DNA from: JBQTKD01 sp052389435
Lineage (GTDB): Bacteria; Actinomycetota; Actinomycetes; Sporichthyales; Sporichthyaceae
Length of the DNA: 64,000 bases
Assembly (NCBI GenBank): GCA_052389435.1
Contig: JBQTIB010000060.1
Span: 9,125 to 73,124 of the forward strand
Direction: 5' to 3'
A program made the translations under genes and the position numbers. Under the pieces are notes generated by a model. The model saw only the letters and a list, made by a program, of their open reading frames with translations, was not told where the DNA came from and did not search any database. Below, piece after piece: positions 1 to 8,485 of this stretch (the first letter of the stretch is position 1; every line of letters begins with the position of its first letter).

Positions 1-309
1 CATTCCGGGCATGGAGACCTTGGCGCCGGAGCGCACCGAGACGAGCAGTGGGCGCCCGCCGTCGCCGCAGAACGTCTTTCCGGTCTGGGTTTCCAGCCTG
101 GCGAGGGCGTCGCGGGCCTGGTCGACCAGGCCGTCGGGAATGTTCTTGGCCTCCCGGTAGCTCCGGCAGGCGTTCGTGTCGATCACGAACGCCGCCGGAA
201 CCGGAAGTCCGAGGCGGTGCATCCGGCCGAGGCCTGCGCCCTTGCCGCCGAGCAGATCGACCGCGGCCGGATCGAGGTCGGCCAGATCGTGCACGTACGT
301 CGTGTCCAT
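1..309 (-). CDS. ppdK: Pyruvate, phosphate dikinase-like protein, N-terminus only (cut by window edge)
   Basis: The first 103 residues are present and the gene runs off the left edge. Residues 19-27 (LLGGKGAGL) and 91-103 (SVRSGAKVSMPGM) are the hallmark blocks of the ATP-grasp nucleotide-binding domain of PPDK, which interconverts pyruvate, ATP and phosphate with phosphoenolpyruvate, AMP and pyrophosphate in the cytoplasm. The start is the ATG at 307-309; the next in-frame sequence upstream belongs to the DUF7064-type gene, whose stop lies 21 nt away, so the two genes are probably one operon. The swivelling histidine and PEP-binding domains are outside the window, so a truncated or specialised PEP-utilising paralogue cannot be excluded. 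Confidence 0.85.
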   Translation of the reverse strand, partial: MDTTYVHDLADLDPAAVDLLGGKGAGLGRMHRLGLPVPAAFVIDTNACRSYREAKNIPDGLVDQARDALARLETQTGKTFCGDGGRPLLVSVRSGAKVSMPGM

Positions 310-330
310 GATGACCTGACTTCCCGTCGG

Positions 331-1332
331 CTACTTCTGGGTGGACTTGCGCTGCTCGCGGGGCGCGGTGAGGGTGGGCAGCTCGCACAGGTCCATGGCC
401 TCGCCCCAGCCGACGTTGCCGTTGGCGTCGGTGAACTTCACGAACGAGGTGAAGCCGACCATGTTCATCCAGAACAGCCACGGATACCCGTTGACCGCGG
501 TGCCGTCGAGACGGTGCACCTTCCCGCGGGTGTCGACGAGTTCGGTGGCGATCGCGTCGGGGAACTTGTTCTCGTCGCGCTTGGTGGTGCCCGTGCCGGA
601 CGCCAGGCCGTAGACGACTCCGTCCTCGAGCACGTAGCCGTGGGCGAGCTGGTACTCCCCGCCGCCGGTGGTGGCGTCGAAGCTGTAGATCGCGTGGATG
701 GCGTAGTTCTCGCTGAAGTGCGCGTGCATCCAGCTCATCTCCGGGACGCCGCGCTCCGGGCGCGGGCCCCACGAGTGGTCCATGGTGGCGACGCAGTCGA
801 TGACGTACTCGGTGCCGCGGATGCTCACGCGACCGGTCACCTTGCCGGTGGCGTCGAAGTGGCCCTTGTACGCCGTGCCCCACTGGAAGCCTTCGGACTG
901 CGCCCTGTCCCGCGCGGCGGCGGTGATGGGGTCCTGGTCGGGGTCGTTGATGTCGTAGGGCTCCATCAGGCCGGCGTGGACGATGTCGATCGTGGTGCCC
1001 TCGCCGTCGTCGTAGGTGACGTGCCAGGTGTGGTTGGGAACGATCGTCTCGACGCGCAGGCCGTTGTCGAGTTCGTAGGTGTGCAGGCTGCGCGGCTCGG
1101 GGATCTCGAGGTGGTTGCGCAGGTCGACGAAGTCCGCGCCCCACGGGGTGACGGCGCGCTTGGTGTTGAGCACGATCAGCGAGGTCACCACGCCGAGGTT
1201 CGGGCGGAACAGCAGGTAGATGCCGCCGGTGAGCCCGGTCTCGGGGTCGAAGAAGCCGAAGTAGTTCGTCTCGGCCCAGGTGTAGGTGTCGGAGTCGGGG
1301 GTGTGGAACTCGGCGTCCTGCGGCGTGATCAT
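331..1332 (-). CDS. DUF7064-type (CrtC/lipocalin-like fold) protein of unknown function
   Basis: A 333-aa soluble protein with no signal peptide or membrane segment. It is rich in Trp, His, Tyr and Asp in beta-strand-like stretches (for example MDHSWGPRPERG near residue 187), the pattern of the DUF7064/7065 family, whose fold resembles hydroxyneurosporene-synthase-like proteins. Members often sit near genes of lipid, steroid or terpenoid metabolism (family knowledge, moderately sure). The open frame extends 450 nt further upstream, but that part overlaps the divergent regulator. ATG 1330-1332 is chosen because GAGAGGA lies 8 nt before it. It is probably co-transcribed with the PPDK-like gene and controlled by the divergent PucR-type regulator. 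Confidence 0.75.
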   Translation of the reverse strand: MITPQDAEFHTPDSDTYTWAETNYFGFFDPETGLTGGIYLLFRPNLGVVTSLIVLNTKRAVTPWGADFVDLRNHLEIPEPRSLHTYELDNGLRVETIVPNHTWHVTYDDGEGTTIDIVHAGLMEPYDINDPDQDPITAAARDRAQSEGFQWGTAYKGHFDATGKVTGRVSIRGTEYVIDCVATMDHSWGPRPERGVPEMSWMHAHFSENYAIHAIYSFDATTGGGEYQLAHGYVLEDGVVYGLASGTGTTKRDENKFPDAIATELVDTRGKVHRLDGTAVNGYPWLFWMNMVGFTSFVKFTDANGNVGWGEAMDLCELPTLTAPREQRKSTQK

Positions 1333-1434
1333 CTCTGCGGTCCTCTCGGGTACGGCGTCCTGCGGTGCCCTCATGGTGGGCGCGGGCCGGGGTGCCTGCG
1401 CATATCGACGGTCCGGGCAATCGAGGGCCTCGTT

Positions 1435-1449
1435 TATCTCTCGGAGATA
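1435..1449. promoter_or_regulatory. Perfect inverted repeat TATCTC-TCG-GAGATA in a divergent promoter region
   Basis: Six-base arms with a 3-bp centre lie in the 190-bp gap between the DUF7064-type gene and the GAF/PucR gene. Symmetry and location suit an operator for a dimeric regulator, most simply the adjacent PucR-type protein. This is inference only. Confidence 0.4.
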
Positions 1450-1522
1450 GGCTCGACGCCTCGCGGGTGGGGTTCGATGGGCTCGGACACCCCTGCGTTT
1501 GACCCTCGGAGAGGGGGAGCCG

Positions 1523-3328
1523 GTGGAGAACGCCGTCGTCGAAGCGAACGCGCGTGCCGACGCCGCTGTCGCCGAGGTGGCCTCCCTGCGGGCCGTCGCG
1601 GGCCGGATCATGGCCGCGACCGACCTCGAGGCGGCGCTGACCTCCGTCACCCACGAGGCCCTCGCGACGCTCGAGGCCGACATCGCCGGAGTCTTCCTGC
1701 GCGAGGGCGACCGCATCGCCATGCAGGGCTGCGTCGGCAACCGGCACCGGGACACCGCCCGCCTGCGGATGGCGCGCAACGAAGGTCTGGCGGGGTTGGT
1801 GTTCGCTTCCGGGGCGGCGGCTCGGGTGGACTCCTACGTGCAGAGCGAGGAGATCTCGACCCACTTCCACGACCTGGCCCGAGCGGAGGACGTGCGCTCG
1901 GCGCTCGGAGCCCCGCTGGCCCTCGACGGCGAGGTCATCGGAGTCCTTGAGGTGTGGCGCCGTCGGGAGTCGGTGTTCACGCCCGCCGAGACCGAGCGCC
2001 TGGTGGCGTTGGGGGAGTTGGGCGCGATCGCCCTGAACAATGCGCGCCTGCGCGACGCCATGGCCGAGAGCGTGCGGCAGGTCGAACTGGCGCACCGTCA
2101 GATGGAGGCGCAACTGCGGCGCGTCGAACTCGCGCTGCGCACCCAACAGGACCTCGTCGCGGAGATCCTCGGCGGCGGGGGACTGGCTGGCACCCTGCGC
2201 ATCGCCGCGCGCCGGGTCGAGGGCGCCGCGGTGTTCCTCGACGTGGACCTCGAACCCGTCGCCGCCTACCCGGTCGATACCGACGCGCGCGCCGTGGCGG
2301 ACGCCGTCGCCGCGCGGCTGGGCGGGCGCAACCGGGCGACGGGTCCGCTGTGGGCCGGTGTCGAGGAGCGGTCGATCGTCGTGCGTGCGGTGTCCGCGGG
2401 CACCGAGCATCTCGGCTGGTTCGCGCTGGTGTGCGAGGCGATCGCCGGCGACGAGGAGAGCGAACTCGCCGTCACCCAGGCCAGCCTGGCGGCGTCGTTG
2501 AACAACCTGGAAGAGCAGGCCGCGGCACGGGCTCGGGCCAGCGCCCGCGAGGAACTGCTGTTCGGTGTGCTGGAAGGCAGCGTCGAGGACCGGCGCGCCG
2601 CGGCCTCGCGCGCCCGGCACCTGCAGGTGGACCTACGCGGCGAACTGCGCGTCCTGGTCGGCGAACTCGGCGGCCTGGCCGAGGTGGCGGCCGCGGAGGG
2701 CTGGGACGCCGTCCGCGTCGCCGAGGCGCACCGGCGACTGCTCGCCGCCGCGCGCACCACGCTGGGCGCCCGCGCGGTGCTGATTGCGCTGCGCGGGGAC
2801 ACGGTCCTGGCGCTGACGCGGGCCGCCTCCGTCGCCGCGACGCGGGAGACGCTCGGCGCGCTGACCGGGGACCTCCTCGGACAGCTGCCCGGCCTGCGTC
2901 CGGCGTGGGGGGTCAGCGCCGTCCACGTCGGAGCCGCCGACCTGGCGCTGGCCCTGGAGCAGGCGCAGACGGCCGCCCGGGCACTGCGGCACTCGGGCCA
3001 GCGGACGGTGTCCTGCTACGAGGAACTCGGCATCCTGCGGCTCATGCTGGCGGACCCGCGCAGCACCGACCTCGCGCGCTTCGTCGAGGAGACCGTCGGA
3101 CCCGTCATCGCCTACGACCGCAAGAACGGCACCTCGCTGCTGGAGACGCTGCGGGCCTTCGTCGACTCCGGCTGCTCGCAGCGGGACACCGCGGAGCGCA
3201 TGTTCCTGCACGCCAAGACGATCAAGTACCGGCTCGTGCAGATCGAGAAGCTCACCGGCCTGGACCTGACGGACCATCACGCCAGGATGCGCGTGGACAT
3301 CGCCGTCCGCGCCGCCGAGCTCTTCTAG
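1523..3328 (+). CDS. GAF domain-containing PucR-family transcriptional regulator
   Basis: A 601-aa regulator. Residues about 20-180 form a GAF sensory domain, followed by a short coiled segment, a central region and a C-terminal HTH_30 domain (residues about 540-590, containing CSQRDTAERMFLHAKTIKYR) typical of PucR/CdaR-type activators. GTG 1523 is chosen over the TTG 24 nt upstream because GGAGAGGGGGAG directly precedes it. It is divergent from the DUF7064/PPDK-like pair, so local control of that pair, possibly in response to a small aromatic or lipid-like ligand bound by GAF, is the simplest reading. Its stop overlaps the stop of the convergent VIT gene by 4 nt (CTAG). Confidence 0.9.
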   Translation: MENAVVEANARADAAVAEVASLRAVAGRIMAATDLEAALTSVTHEALATLEADIAGVFLREGDRIAMQGCVGNRHRDTARLRMARNEGLAGLVFASGAAARVDSYVQSEEISTHFHDLARAEDVRSALGAPLALDGEVIGVLEVWRRRESVFTPAETERLVALGELGAIALNNARLRDAMAESVRQVELAHRQMEAQLRRVELALRTQQDLVAEILGGGGLAGTLRIAARRVEGAAVFLDVDLEPVAAYPVDTDARAVADAVAARLGGRNRATGPLWAGVEERSIVVRAVSAGTEHLGWFALVCEAIAGDEESELAVTQASLAASLNNLEEQAAARARASAREELLFGVLEGSVEDRRAAASRARHLQVDLRGELRVLVGELGGLAEVAAAEGWDAVRVAEAHRRLLAAARTTLGARAVLIALRGDTVLALTRAASVAATRETLGALTGDLLGQLPGLRPAWGVSAVHVGAADLALALEQAQTAARALRHSGQRTVSCYEELGILRLMLADPRSTDLARFVEETVGPVIAYDRKNGTSLLETLRAFVDSGCSQRDTAERMFLHAKTIKYRLVQIEKLTGLDLTDHHARMRVDIAVRAAELF

Positions 3329-4038
3329 CCGACGGCCGTCCCGGTGAGGCGGCCGATGCCGTAGACGACCGTGAGGCCGATCGAGCCGCCGACCAGAACG
3401 CGCAGGACGGCTCGGCGTGGGTTGGCGCCGCCGGTGTGGGCGCTCCACCAGCCGGTGACCGACAGGGCCGCCAGCACGACCGCCACGGTGATGGGCACGC
3501 GCCAGCCCTGCGGGGGCAGGACGATGGCCAGCAGTGGCAGCAGGGCGCCGCAGACGAAGGCGATGGCCGAGGCGAGCCCGGCCCGGATGGGGTCCACCAG
3601 GTCGGTGGGGTCGATGTGGAGTTCGGTTTCCGCGTGGGCCCCCAGGGCGTCCCGGGCGGTGAGCTCCTCGGCGACCTGACGGGCCGTCGTCGGGGACAGG
3701 CCCTTCTCGCGGTAGAGCTCGATCAGCTCGTTCAGTTCGCCGACCGGATCGTCGGCGAGTTCGCGGCGTTCCAGGGCCAGTGCCGCCCGTTCGGCGTCTC
3801 GCTGGCTGCTGACCGAGACGTACTCGCCGAGCGCCATCGAGATCGCGCCCGCCGCTAGCCCTGCGACGCCGGCCGTGATCAAGGCCGCGCGCTCGGTCGT
3901 GGCGCCGGCGACGCCGATTACCAACCCGGCCTCAGAGACGATCCCGTCGTTGGCGCCGAGCACCGCCGCCCGCAACTGGTTCAGGCGCGAGGCGAGCTTC
4001 GGCGAGTGCGCCTCGCCCGGATGCTGAGTCGCGGTCAT
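3325..4038 (-). CDS. VIT1/CCC1 family Fe(II)/Mn(II) transporter
   Basis: A 237-aa integral membrane protein. The N-terminal segment LNQLRAAVLGANDGIVSEAGLVIGV is the CCC1/VIT signature and is followed by a second helix ending in SMALGEYVSVSSQRD. A cytosolic Glu/Asp/His-rich loop (residues about 80-145) corresponds to the metal-binding domain of plant VIT1. Three further helices complete the usual five. The family moves ferrous iron or manganese out of the cytosol. ATG 4036-4038 has only a weak GGGG Shine-Dalgarno match. A long inverted repeat lies just upstream. Confidence 0.93.
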   Translation of the reverse strand: MTATQHPGEAHSPKLASRLNQLRAAVLGANDGIVSEAGLVIGVAGATTERAALITAGVAGLAAGAISMALGEYVSVSSQRDAERAALALERRELADDPVGELNELIELYREKGLSPTTARQVAEELTARDALGAHAETELHIDPTDLVDPIRAGLASAIAFVCGALLPLLAIVLPPQGWRVPITVAVVLAALSVTGWWSAHTGGANPRRAVLRVLVGGSIGLTVVYGIGRLTGTAVG

Positions 4039-4077
4039 GCCCCCATCGTGGGGTACGACGGTCCCGATGGTGCGTTT

Positions 4078-4157
4078 CGATCGACGTTGCAACTGGAGTG
4101 ACGCCGTGGCGGCGGCTCCGCGCTCGGCCTCGATCCCAGCGGTTGCAACGTCGATCG
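4078..4157. repeat. Long-armed inverted repeat (16-bp perfect arms, 48-bp spacer)
   Basis: CGATCGACGTTGCAAC at 4078-4093 is matched exactly by its reverse complement at 4142-4157. The element fills most of the 131-bp gap between the AMIN-like gene and the VIT gene, both on the minus strand. There is no T-run, so it is not a standard terminator. It could be an operator pair, a leader structure for the VIT gene, or a small mobile-element relic. Confidence 0.75.
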
Positions 4158-4169
4158 TTTCGCTACGGA

Positions 4170-4664
4170 CTAGTGCTTGACGTCGACGTAGAGGCGGCGC
4201 GGGTTGCTCAGCTTGCCGGTGGTGACCGTCGCCTTGTGGTCGAAGCCGAGGACCCAGCTGACCTGGCCCTCGAAGTCGCACGTCATGCGCACGCCCTTGA
4301 GGTTCTTCAGGCCGAAGAACGCCGACTTGGTGCGGCCGGGGCCGACGTAGGCGTTCTTGCCGGAGTTGGTGTGCGCCTGCGAGGGCTCGACGACGACCTC
4401 GAGGAACTTCTTGCCGGGCACGTAGAGGGTGTCGCCGGTGGCGCAGTTCTGCGCCTTGGTCACCCACCGCGTGCGGACCGCGGGCGCGTAGCCGGTCAGG
4501 TCGACGACCGCGCGGTCGAAGGTGGCGTGCTGACCCACCCGCAGGTTGGTGACGACCGGAATGTCGGTGGCGTGCGCCTGCGGCATCGCGACGGCGAGCA
4601 CGCCGGCGGTCAGGGCGAGGCCGGCGCCGGCGGCAACGGTGGAGCGAAGGCGAGTGCGGCTCAT
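4170..4664 (-). CDS. Secreted AMIN-like domain protein
   Basis: A 164-aa protein with a Sec signal peptide: basic start MSRTRLR, hydrophobic core to about residue 26, and cleavage expected after AHA. The mature part begins with TNLRVGQHATFDRAVVDLTG, the conserved opening of the AMIN-like family of small actinobacterial exported proteins (R-x-G-x-H-x-x-FDR-V-x-D). Two cysteines, near residues 74 and 129, could form a disulfide. The family's role is unknown; related AMIN domains bind cell-wall material in other proteins. GGAGGGGA precedes the ATG. The gene diverges from the antiporter. Confidence 0.8.
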   Translation of the reverse strand: MSRTRLRSTVAAGAGLALTAGVLAVAMPQAHATDIPVVTNLRVGQHATFDRAVVDLTGYAPAVRTRWVTKAQNCATGDTLYVPGKKFLEVVVEPSQAHTNSGKNAYVGPGRTKSAFFGLKNLKGVRMTCDFEGQVSWVLGFDHKATVTTGKLSNPRRLYVDVKH

Positions 4665-4802
4665 GGGGGGTCCCCTCCTGGTGGTGGCCGGTCAAAGCGT
4701 CCGGTTGCCAGAGAAGACGCACGAGGGCCGCGATCGGTTGACAGCCACAGATGGGTGGTAGACCCGATGGGCGGCGGCGCCTGCGGTGGCCACGATGGAG
4801 CA

Positions 4803-6338
4803 ATGATCCTGGCGGCGGGTGGGGCCTCCGCCCACGTGGCGGACGTTGTCGTGGCGCTCGGTGGCGCCTTCCTGGCGTGCGGTCTGATCGCCCGCGCCGG
4901 GGTGCGGCTCGGGGTGCCGACCATCCCGTTGTTCATGCTCGCGGGCATCGTCCTCGGGCCGCACACTCCCGGACTGGACCTGATCTCCGACCCGGCGGAT
5001 CTCGAACTCGTCGCGCGGCTCGGGTTGATCTTCCTGCTGTTCTACCTGGGACTGGAGTTCTCCCTCGACTCCCTGACCTCCGGCGGCCGGCCGCTGGCGA
5101 AGGCGGCCGGGGTCTATCTGGCGCTCAACATCGGCGGCGGGCTCGCCCTCGGCGCGTGGATGGGTTGGGGCGGAGCCGAAACGCTGGTGATCGCCGGCGT
5201 GGTCGGCATCTCCTCCTCGGCCATCGTCACCAAACTGCTGATCGAGACCCGAAGGCTCGGGAACCCGGAGACCCGGGTGATCCTCGGCATCATCGTGATC
5301 GAGGACGTGTTCCTCGCGCTGTACCTGGCGCTGCTGCAGCCCGTGCTCGGTGGGGCCTCGGGGATTCTCGACGCCGCCGTCGGGATCGGCACGGCCTTCG
5401 GATTCCTGCTCGTGCTGGGAATCGTCGCGCGCTTCGGGGCACGGGTCGTCGATGCGTTCACGGGGGCGAAGGACGAGGAGATCGTCGTGGTCACCTTCGT
5501 CGGGTTGGCGATCCTCACCGCCGGGCTCTCGGAGAAGCTCGGAGTCTCCGACGCGATCGGCGCGTTCATGATCGGGCTGATCCTCGGAGCCTCGGCCAAG
5601 GCCGACCGGCTCAGGGTTCTGACGCACCCTCTGCGGGACGCGTTCGGCGCGCTGTTCTTCTTCCACTTCGGGTTGACCATCGAGCCCGGTGCCATCCGGC
5701 AGGTCGGATTCGAGGTGACCGTTGCGGTGCTCGCGACCGTCGTGCTCGCGGTGTCGGCGGGCGTGGTGGCAGCACGGGTGCACCGCTTCGGGCGGGTCGA
5801 GGCGGCGAACATCGGTTTGACGGTGCTCACCCGCGGCGAGTTCTCGTTGGTGCTGGCGGCGCTCGCCCTCGCGGCGGGCCTGGATCCGCGGCTCGGGCCG
5901 TTTGCCGCGGGCTACGTGCTGGTGTTGGCCCTGATCGGGCCGCTTGCGGTGGCGGGGTCGGTGCGGCTCTCGCGACTGCTGCCGGTCCGCCTGCTGCCCT
6001 GGCCGTCGAGCTACGTCGCAACGCCCGGGATGGATCTGGTCGTTGGGTCGCCGTCGCTGTTCGAACTCGGGACCGACCTGCTGCAGATTCGGGTGGTGCC
6101 CGGATCGAGGCTGCACGGGGTTCACGTCGCGGAACTGCGGCTGCCGCCGGGCTCGGTGCTCGGCGCGTTGGTCCGGGACGGCCAGACGGTTCCGGTGGAG
6201 TCCTCGACGCAACTGCTCACGGGCGACGCACTGCTGTTCTTCGCCGACCCGGAGCATCGGCTCGCGGTCGAGCAACGCATTCGTGCGGTACACCGCAGCG
6301 GCCGGCTCGCCCGGTGGTTGGGCGATACCGGCCGCTGA
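4803..6338 (+). CDS. CPA2 family cation:proton antiporter with C-terminal RCK_C domain
   Basis: A 511-aa protein. Residues about 10-400 form the Na+/H+-exchanger core with about 12 hydrophobic helices, including GISSSAIVTKLL (near 140) and the TRGEFSLVLAALAL block of KefB/KefC-type transporters. Residues about 425-500 (LLQIRVVPGSRLHG ... TGDALLFF) match a TrkA-C/RCK_C ligand-binding domain. The protein probably exchanges K+ or Na+ for protons at the cytoplasmic membrane under control of a nucleotide or similar ligand. ATG 4803 has GGAG 4 nt upstream. In several actinomycetes the RCK_C part is a separate small gene; here it is fused. Confidence 0.92.
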   Translation: MILAAGGASAHVADVVVALGGAFLACGLIARAGVRLGVPTIPLFMLAGIVLGPHTPGLDLISDPADLELVARLGLIFLLFYLGLEFSLDSLTSGGRPLAKAAGVYLALNIGGGLALGAWMGWGGAETLVIAGVVGISSSAIVTKLLIETRRLGNPETRVILGIIVIEDVFLALYLALLQPVLGGASGILDAAVGIGTAFGFLLVLGIVARFGARVVDAFTGAKDEEIVVVTFVGLAILTAGLSEKLGVSDAIGAFMIGLILGASAKADRLRVLTHPLRDAFGALFFFHFGLTIEPGAIRQVGFEVTVAVLATVVLAVSAGVVAARVHRFGRVEAANIGLTVLTRGEFSLVLAALALAAGLDPRLGPFAAGYVLVLALIGPLAVAGSVRLSRLLPVRLLPWPSSYVATPGMDLVVGSPSLFELGTDLLQIRVVPGSRLHGVHVAELRLPPGSVLGALVRDGQTVPVESSTQLLTGDALLFFADPEHRLAVEQRIRAVHRSGRLARWLGDTGR

Positions 6339-6366
6339 TCGATCGCAGGAGGCGAGTGACGGTGGG

Positions 6367-8415
6367 TCAGTCGACGAGGGTCGGGACCTCCACCGTCCGT
6401 GCCACGGCGGCTCCGCCGGGGGCCGAACACAACCGCATCGCCGGGTCGTGGCGCACGATTCCCGGAGAGGAGATCAACGCCGCGGACGTCGGTTCGAAGC
6501 CCGCGGCGACGACGGTGAGAGTGCAGGGACCGGTGGGCGCCGGGCCGACCCGGAAGCGTCCGGCGCGGTCGGTGTGCGTCGCTGCGCAGACGGCGCCGTT
6601 GCCGTCGAGCAGGGTCACCAGGGCGTCGCCGACGGGACCGATGGCGTCGCTCGCCGTACCGACCACCTCGGCGTCCGCGGCCGAGGGGTCGACGGGGGTC
6701 TCGACGAGCACGAAGGGTTCGAGGGTCAGACCCCGGTGGGCGTCGAGGTCGACGACCGTGCTCGTCGGCCGGTACAGGCCCAAGCCGCTGCAGACCAGCA
6801 GGTATCGACCGGAGGCCATGCCGGTGAGGTGAAAGCTGCCGGCGCTGTTCGCGCGGGTACGGGCGACCTGTCCTCCTCGGTCGTCGAGCAGCGTGACCGG
6901 GGCTCCGACGAGCGGGCCGGCGGCCGTGACAACCGCTCCGTGCAGACCGGGACGGCTCGGCGAGGGTGCGGGGCGAGCCGCGGCGATCGACTCGACGGTG
7001 GGGGCCTGGGCGTCGGCGGTGCGCCGGGCCCGCAGGTAGACGGCCCAGGTGATCAGGGCGCACAGCACGTAGAAGCCGATGAAGATGAGGTAGGCGGCGT
7101 TGCCGTTCTTGTTGTGCAGGAACGACTGGCGGAAGGCGATGTTGACCGCCAGGCCGCCGAAGGCGCCGATCGCGCCGGCGATGCCGATGACCGCACCGGT
7201 GCGGCGGCGGGCGTGGGCCAGGGCGATCTTCGGGTCGGCGCCGGAGTCGATGGCCGCCGCCGCGCGCCCGCGGAACAGGACCGGGATCATCTTGTAGCAG
7301 GAGCCGTTGGCCAGGCCGGCGATGACGAAGAGCAGGACGAAGCCCGCGATGAACAGCGGCAGCGAGTTCTGGACCGAGGCGAAGAAGACCAGCAGCGCCG
7401 CGCCGGTCATCGCGATGAAGGACCAGAAGGTGACGACGGCGCCGCCCTTGCGGTCGGCGAGCCAGCCGCCGTACGGACGGGCGATCGAGCCGATCAGGGG
7501 ACCGAGGAAGGTCAGGTACGCGGCCTGGACGGGGTCCGGCACGGTTTTCGCGACGCCGGCGACCGTGACGACCTTGCTGAACTGCTCGGGGAATTGCACG
7601 AGCAGGACCTGGCCGAACGCGAAGCTGAAGCCGATGAACGAACCGAAGGTGCCGATGTACAGCAGCGAGATGATCCAGGTGTGCGGCTCGCGGCAGGCCT
7701 CGCGCACCGCGCCCTTGTCGTTGACCTGGTGGACCAGGTTGTCCATGTAGAGGGCGGCGACCAGCGCGCACACGATCACCACGGGCAGGTAGATGCCCAC
7801 CAGGATGCGGGGGTGCGCGGCGCCGAAGGTCGCCAGGACGAACAGGCCGAGCAGTTGCGCGACTGCGACGCCGAGGTTGCCGGCGGCGGCGTTCAGGCCG
7901 AGGGCGAAGCCCTTGGCGCGCTCGGGGTAGAACGCGTTGATGTTCGACATCGACGAGGCGAAGTTGCCGCCGCCGAAGCCCGCGAGCGCCACCAGCATGA
8001 GCAGCACGTTGAACTCGACGCCGGGCTTGAGCAGGAACGCGGCCGTGACGGTCGGCAGCAGCAGGAGCGCGGCCGAGACGATCGTCCAGTCGCGTCCGCC
8101 GAACTTGGCGACGGCCATGGAGTACGGGATGCGCAGGGCGCCACCGACCGCGGCCGGTACCGAGACGAGCAGGAACTTCTGATCTGGGGTCAGGCCGTAC
8201 TCCGGGCCGAGGAACAGGATGATCGAGGACCACATGGTCCAGACCGCGAAACCGAAGTGTTCGGTGACGACCGAGCAGACCATGTTCCGCTTGGCGATCT
8301 TCGAGCCGCCGTTGTCCCAGAAGTACTCGTCCTCGGGATCCCAGTGGGTGATCGGCTTTCGGTGCAGCCGCGGCCCGGACTTCTGGGCGTCCAGCGGGGG
8401 CGTCGCGAGACTCAA
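6367..8415 (-). CDS. narK: NarK-type nitrate/nitrite MFS transporter with two C-terminal carboxypeptidase-regulatory-like domains
   Basis: A 682-aa protein, well above the roughly 400-480 aa usual for NarK. Residues about 40-480 are a 12-helix MFS core carrying both nitrate-signature regions: GFGGGNFASSMSNINAFYP, and later GLANGSCYKMIP. Arginines sit in the helices where substrate-binding residues are expected (LRIPYSM, ARPYGGWLADR). After a Pro/Ala linker, residues 491-575 and 583-665 form two similar beta-sandwich repeats (G-x-V-x-D/T-x-x-G-P-V-x-x-A-x-V-T-L-L-D-...-G-x-F) of the carboxypeptidase regulatory/transthyretin-like type. TTG 8413-8415 is the start, with AGGAG 5 nt before it. The transporter should import nitrate or exchange it for nitrite; the extra domains presumably lie in the cytoplasm or at the cell surface. 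Confidence 0.9.
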   Translation of the reverse strand: MSLATPPLDAQKSGPRLHRKPITHWDPEDEYFWDNGGSKIAKRNMVCSVVTEHFGFAVWTMWSSIILFLGPEYGLTPDQKFLLVSVPAAVGGALRIPYSMAVAKFGGRDWTIVSAALLLLPTVTAAFLLKPGVEFNVLLMLVALAGFGGGNFASSMSNINAFYPERAKGFALGLNAAAGNLGVAVAQLLGLFVLATFGAAHPRILVGIYLPVVIVCALVAALYMDNLVHQVNDKGAVREACREPHTWIISLLYIGTFGSFIGFSFAFGQVLLVQFPEQFSKVVTVAGVAKTVPDPVQAAYLTFLGPLIGSIARPYGGWLADRKGGAVVTFWSFIAMTGAALLVFFASVQNSLPLFIAGFVLLFVIAGLANGSCYKMIPVLFRGRAAAAIDSGADPKIALAHARRRTGAVIGIAGAIGAFGGLAVNIAFRQSFLHNKNGNAAYLIFIGFYVLCALITWAVYLRARRTADAQAPTVESIAAARPAPSPSRPGLHGAVVTAAGPLVGAPVTLLDDRGGQVARTRANSAGSFHLTGMASGRYLLVCSGLGLYRPTSTVVDLDAHRGLTLEPFVLVETPVDPSAADAEVVGTASDAIGPVGDALVTLLDGNGAVCAATHTDRAGRFRVGPAPTGPCTLTVVAAGFEPTSAALISSPGIVRHDPAMRLCSAPGGAAVARTVEVPTLVD

Positions 8416-8485
8416 CGGGACTCCTGGGAACTCGGTGGAATAGCGGGTTCACAGTGGGGAGGCCGTGTTGCCGGTCGGTTCGGGT

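Noticed and set aside
331..1779. N-terminally extended form of the DUF7064-type protein
   Set aside because: The extra 149 residues are Arg/Ser-rich, overlap the divergent regulator gene antisense, and a good ribosome site exists at ATG 1330-1332.
4098..4802. N-terminal extension of the cation antiporter
   Set aside because: It is antisense to the AMIN-like secreted protein; the ATG at 4803 has a ribosome site and gives the normal family start.
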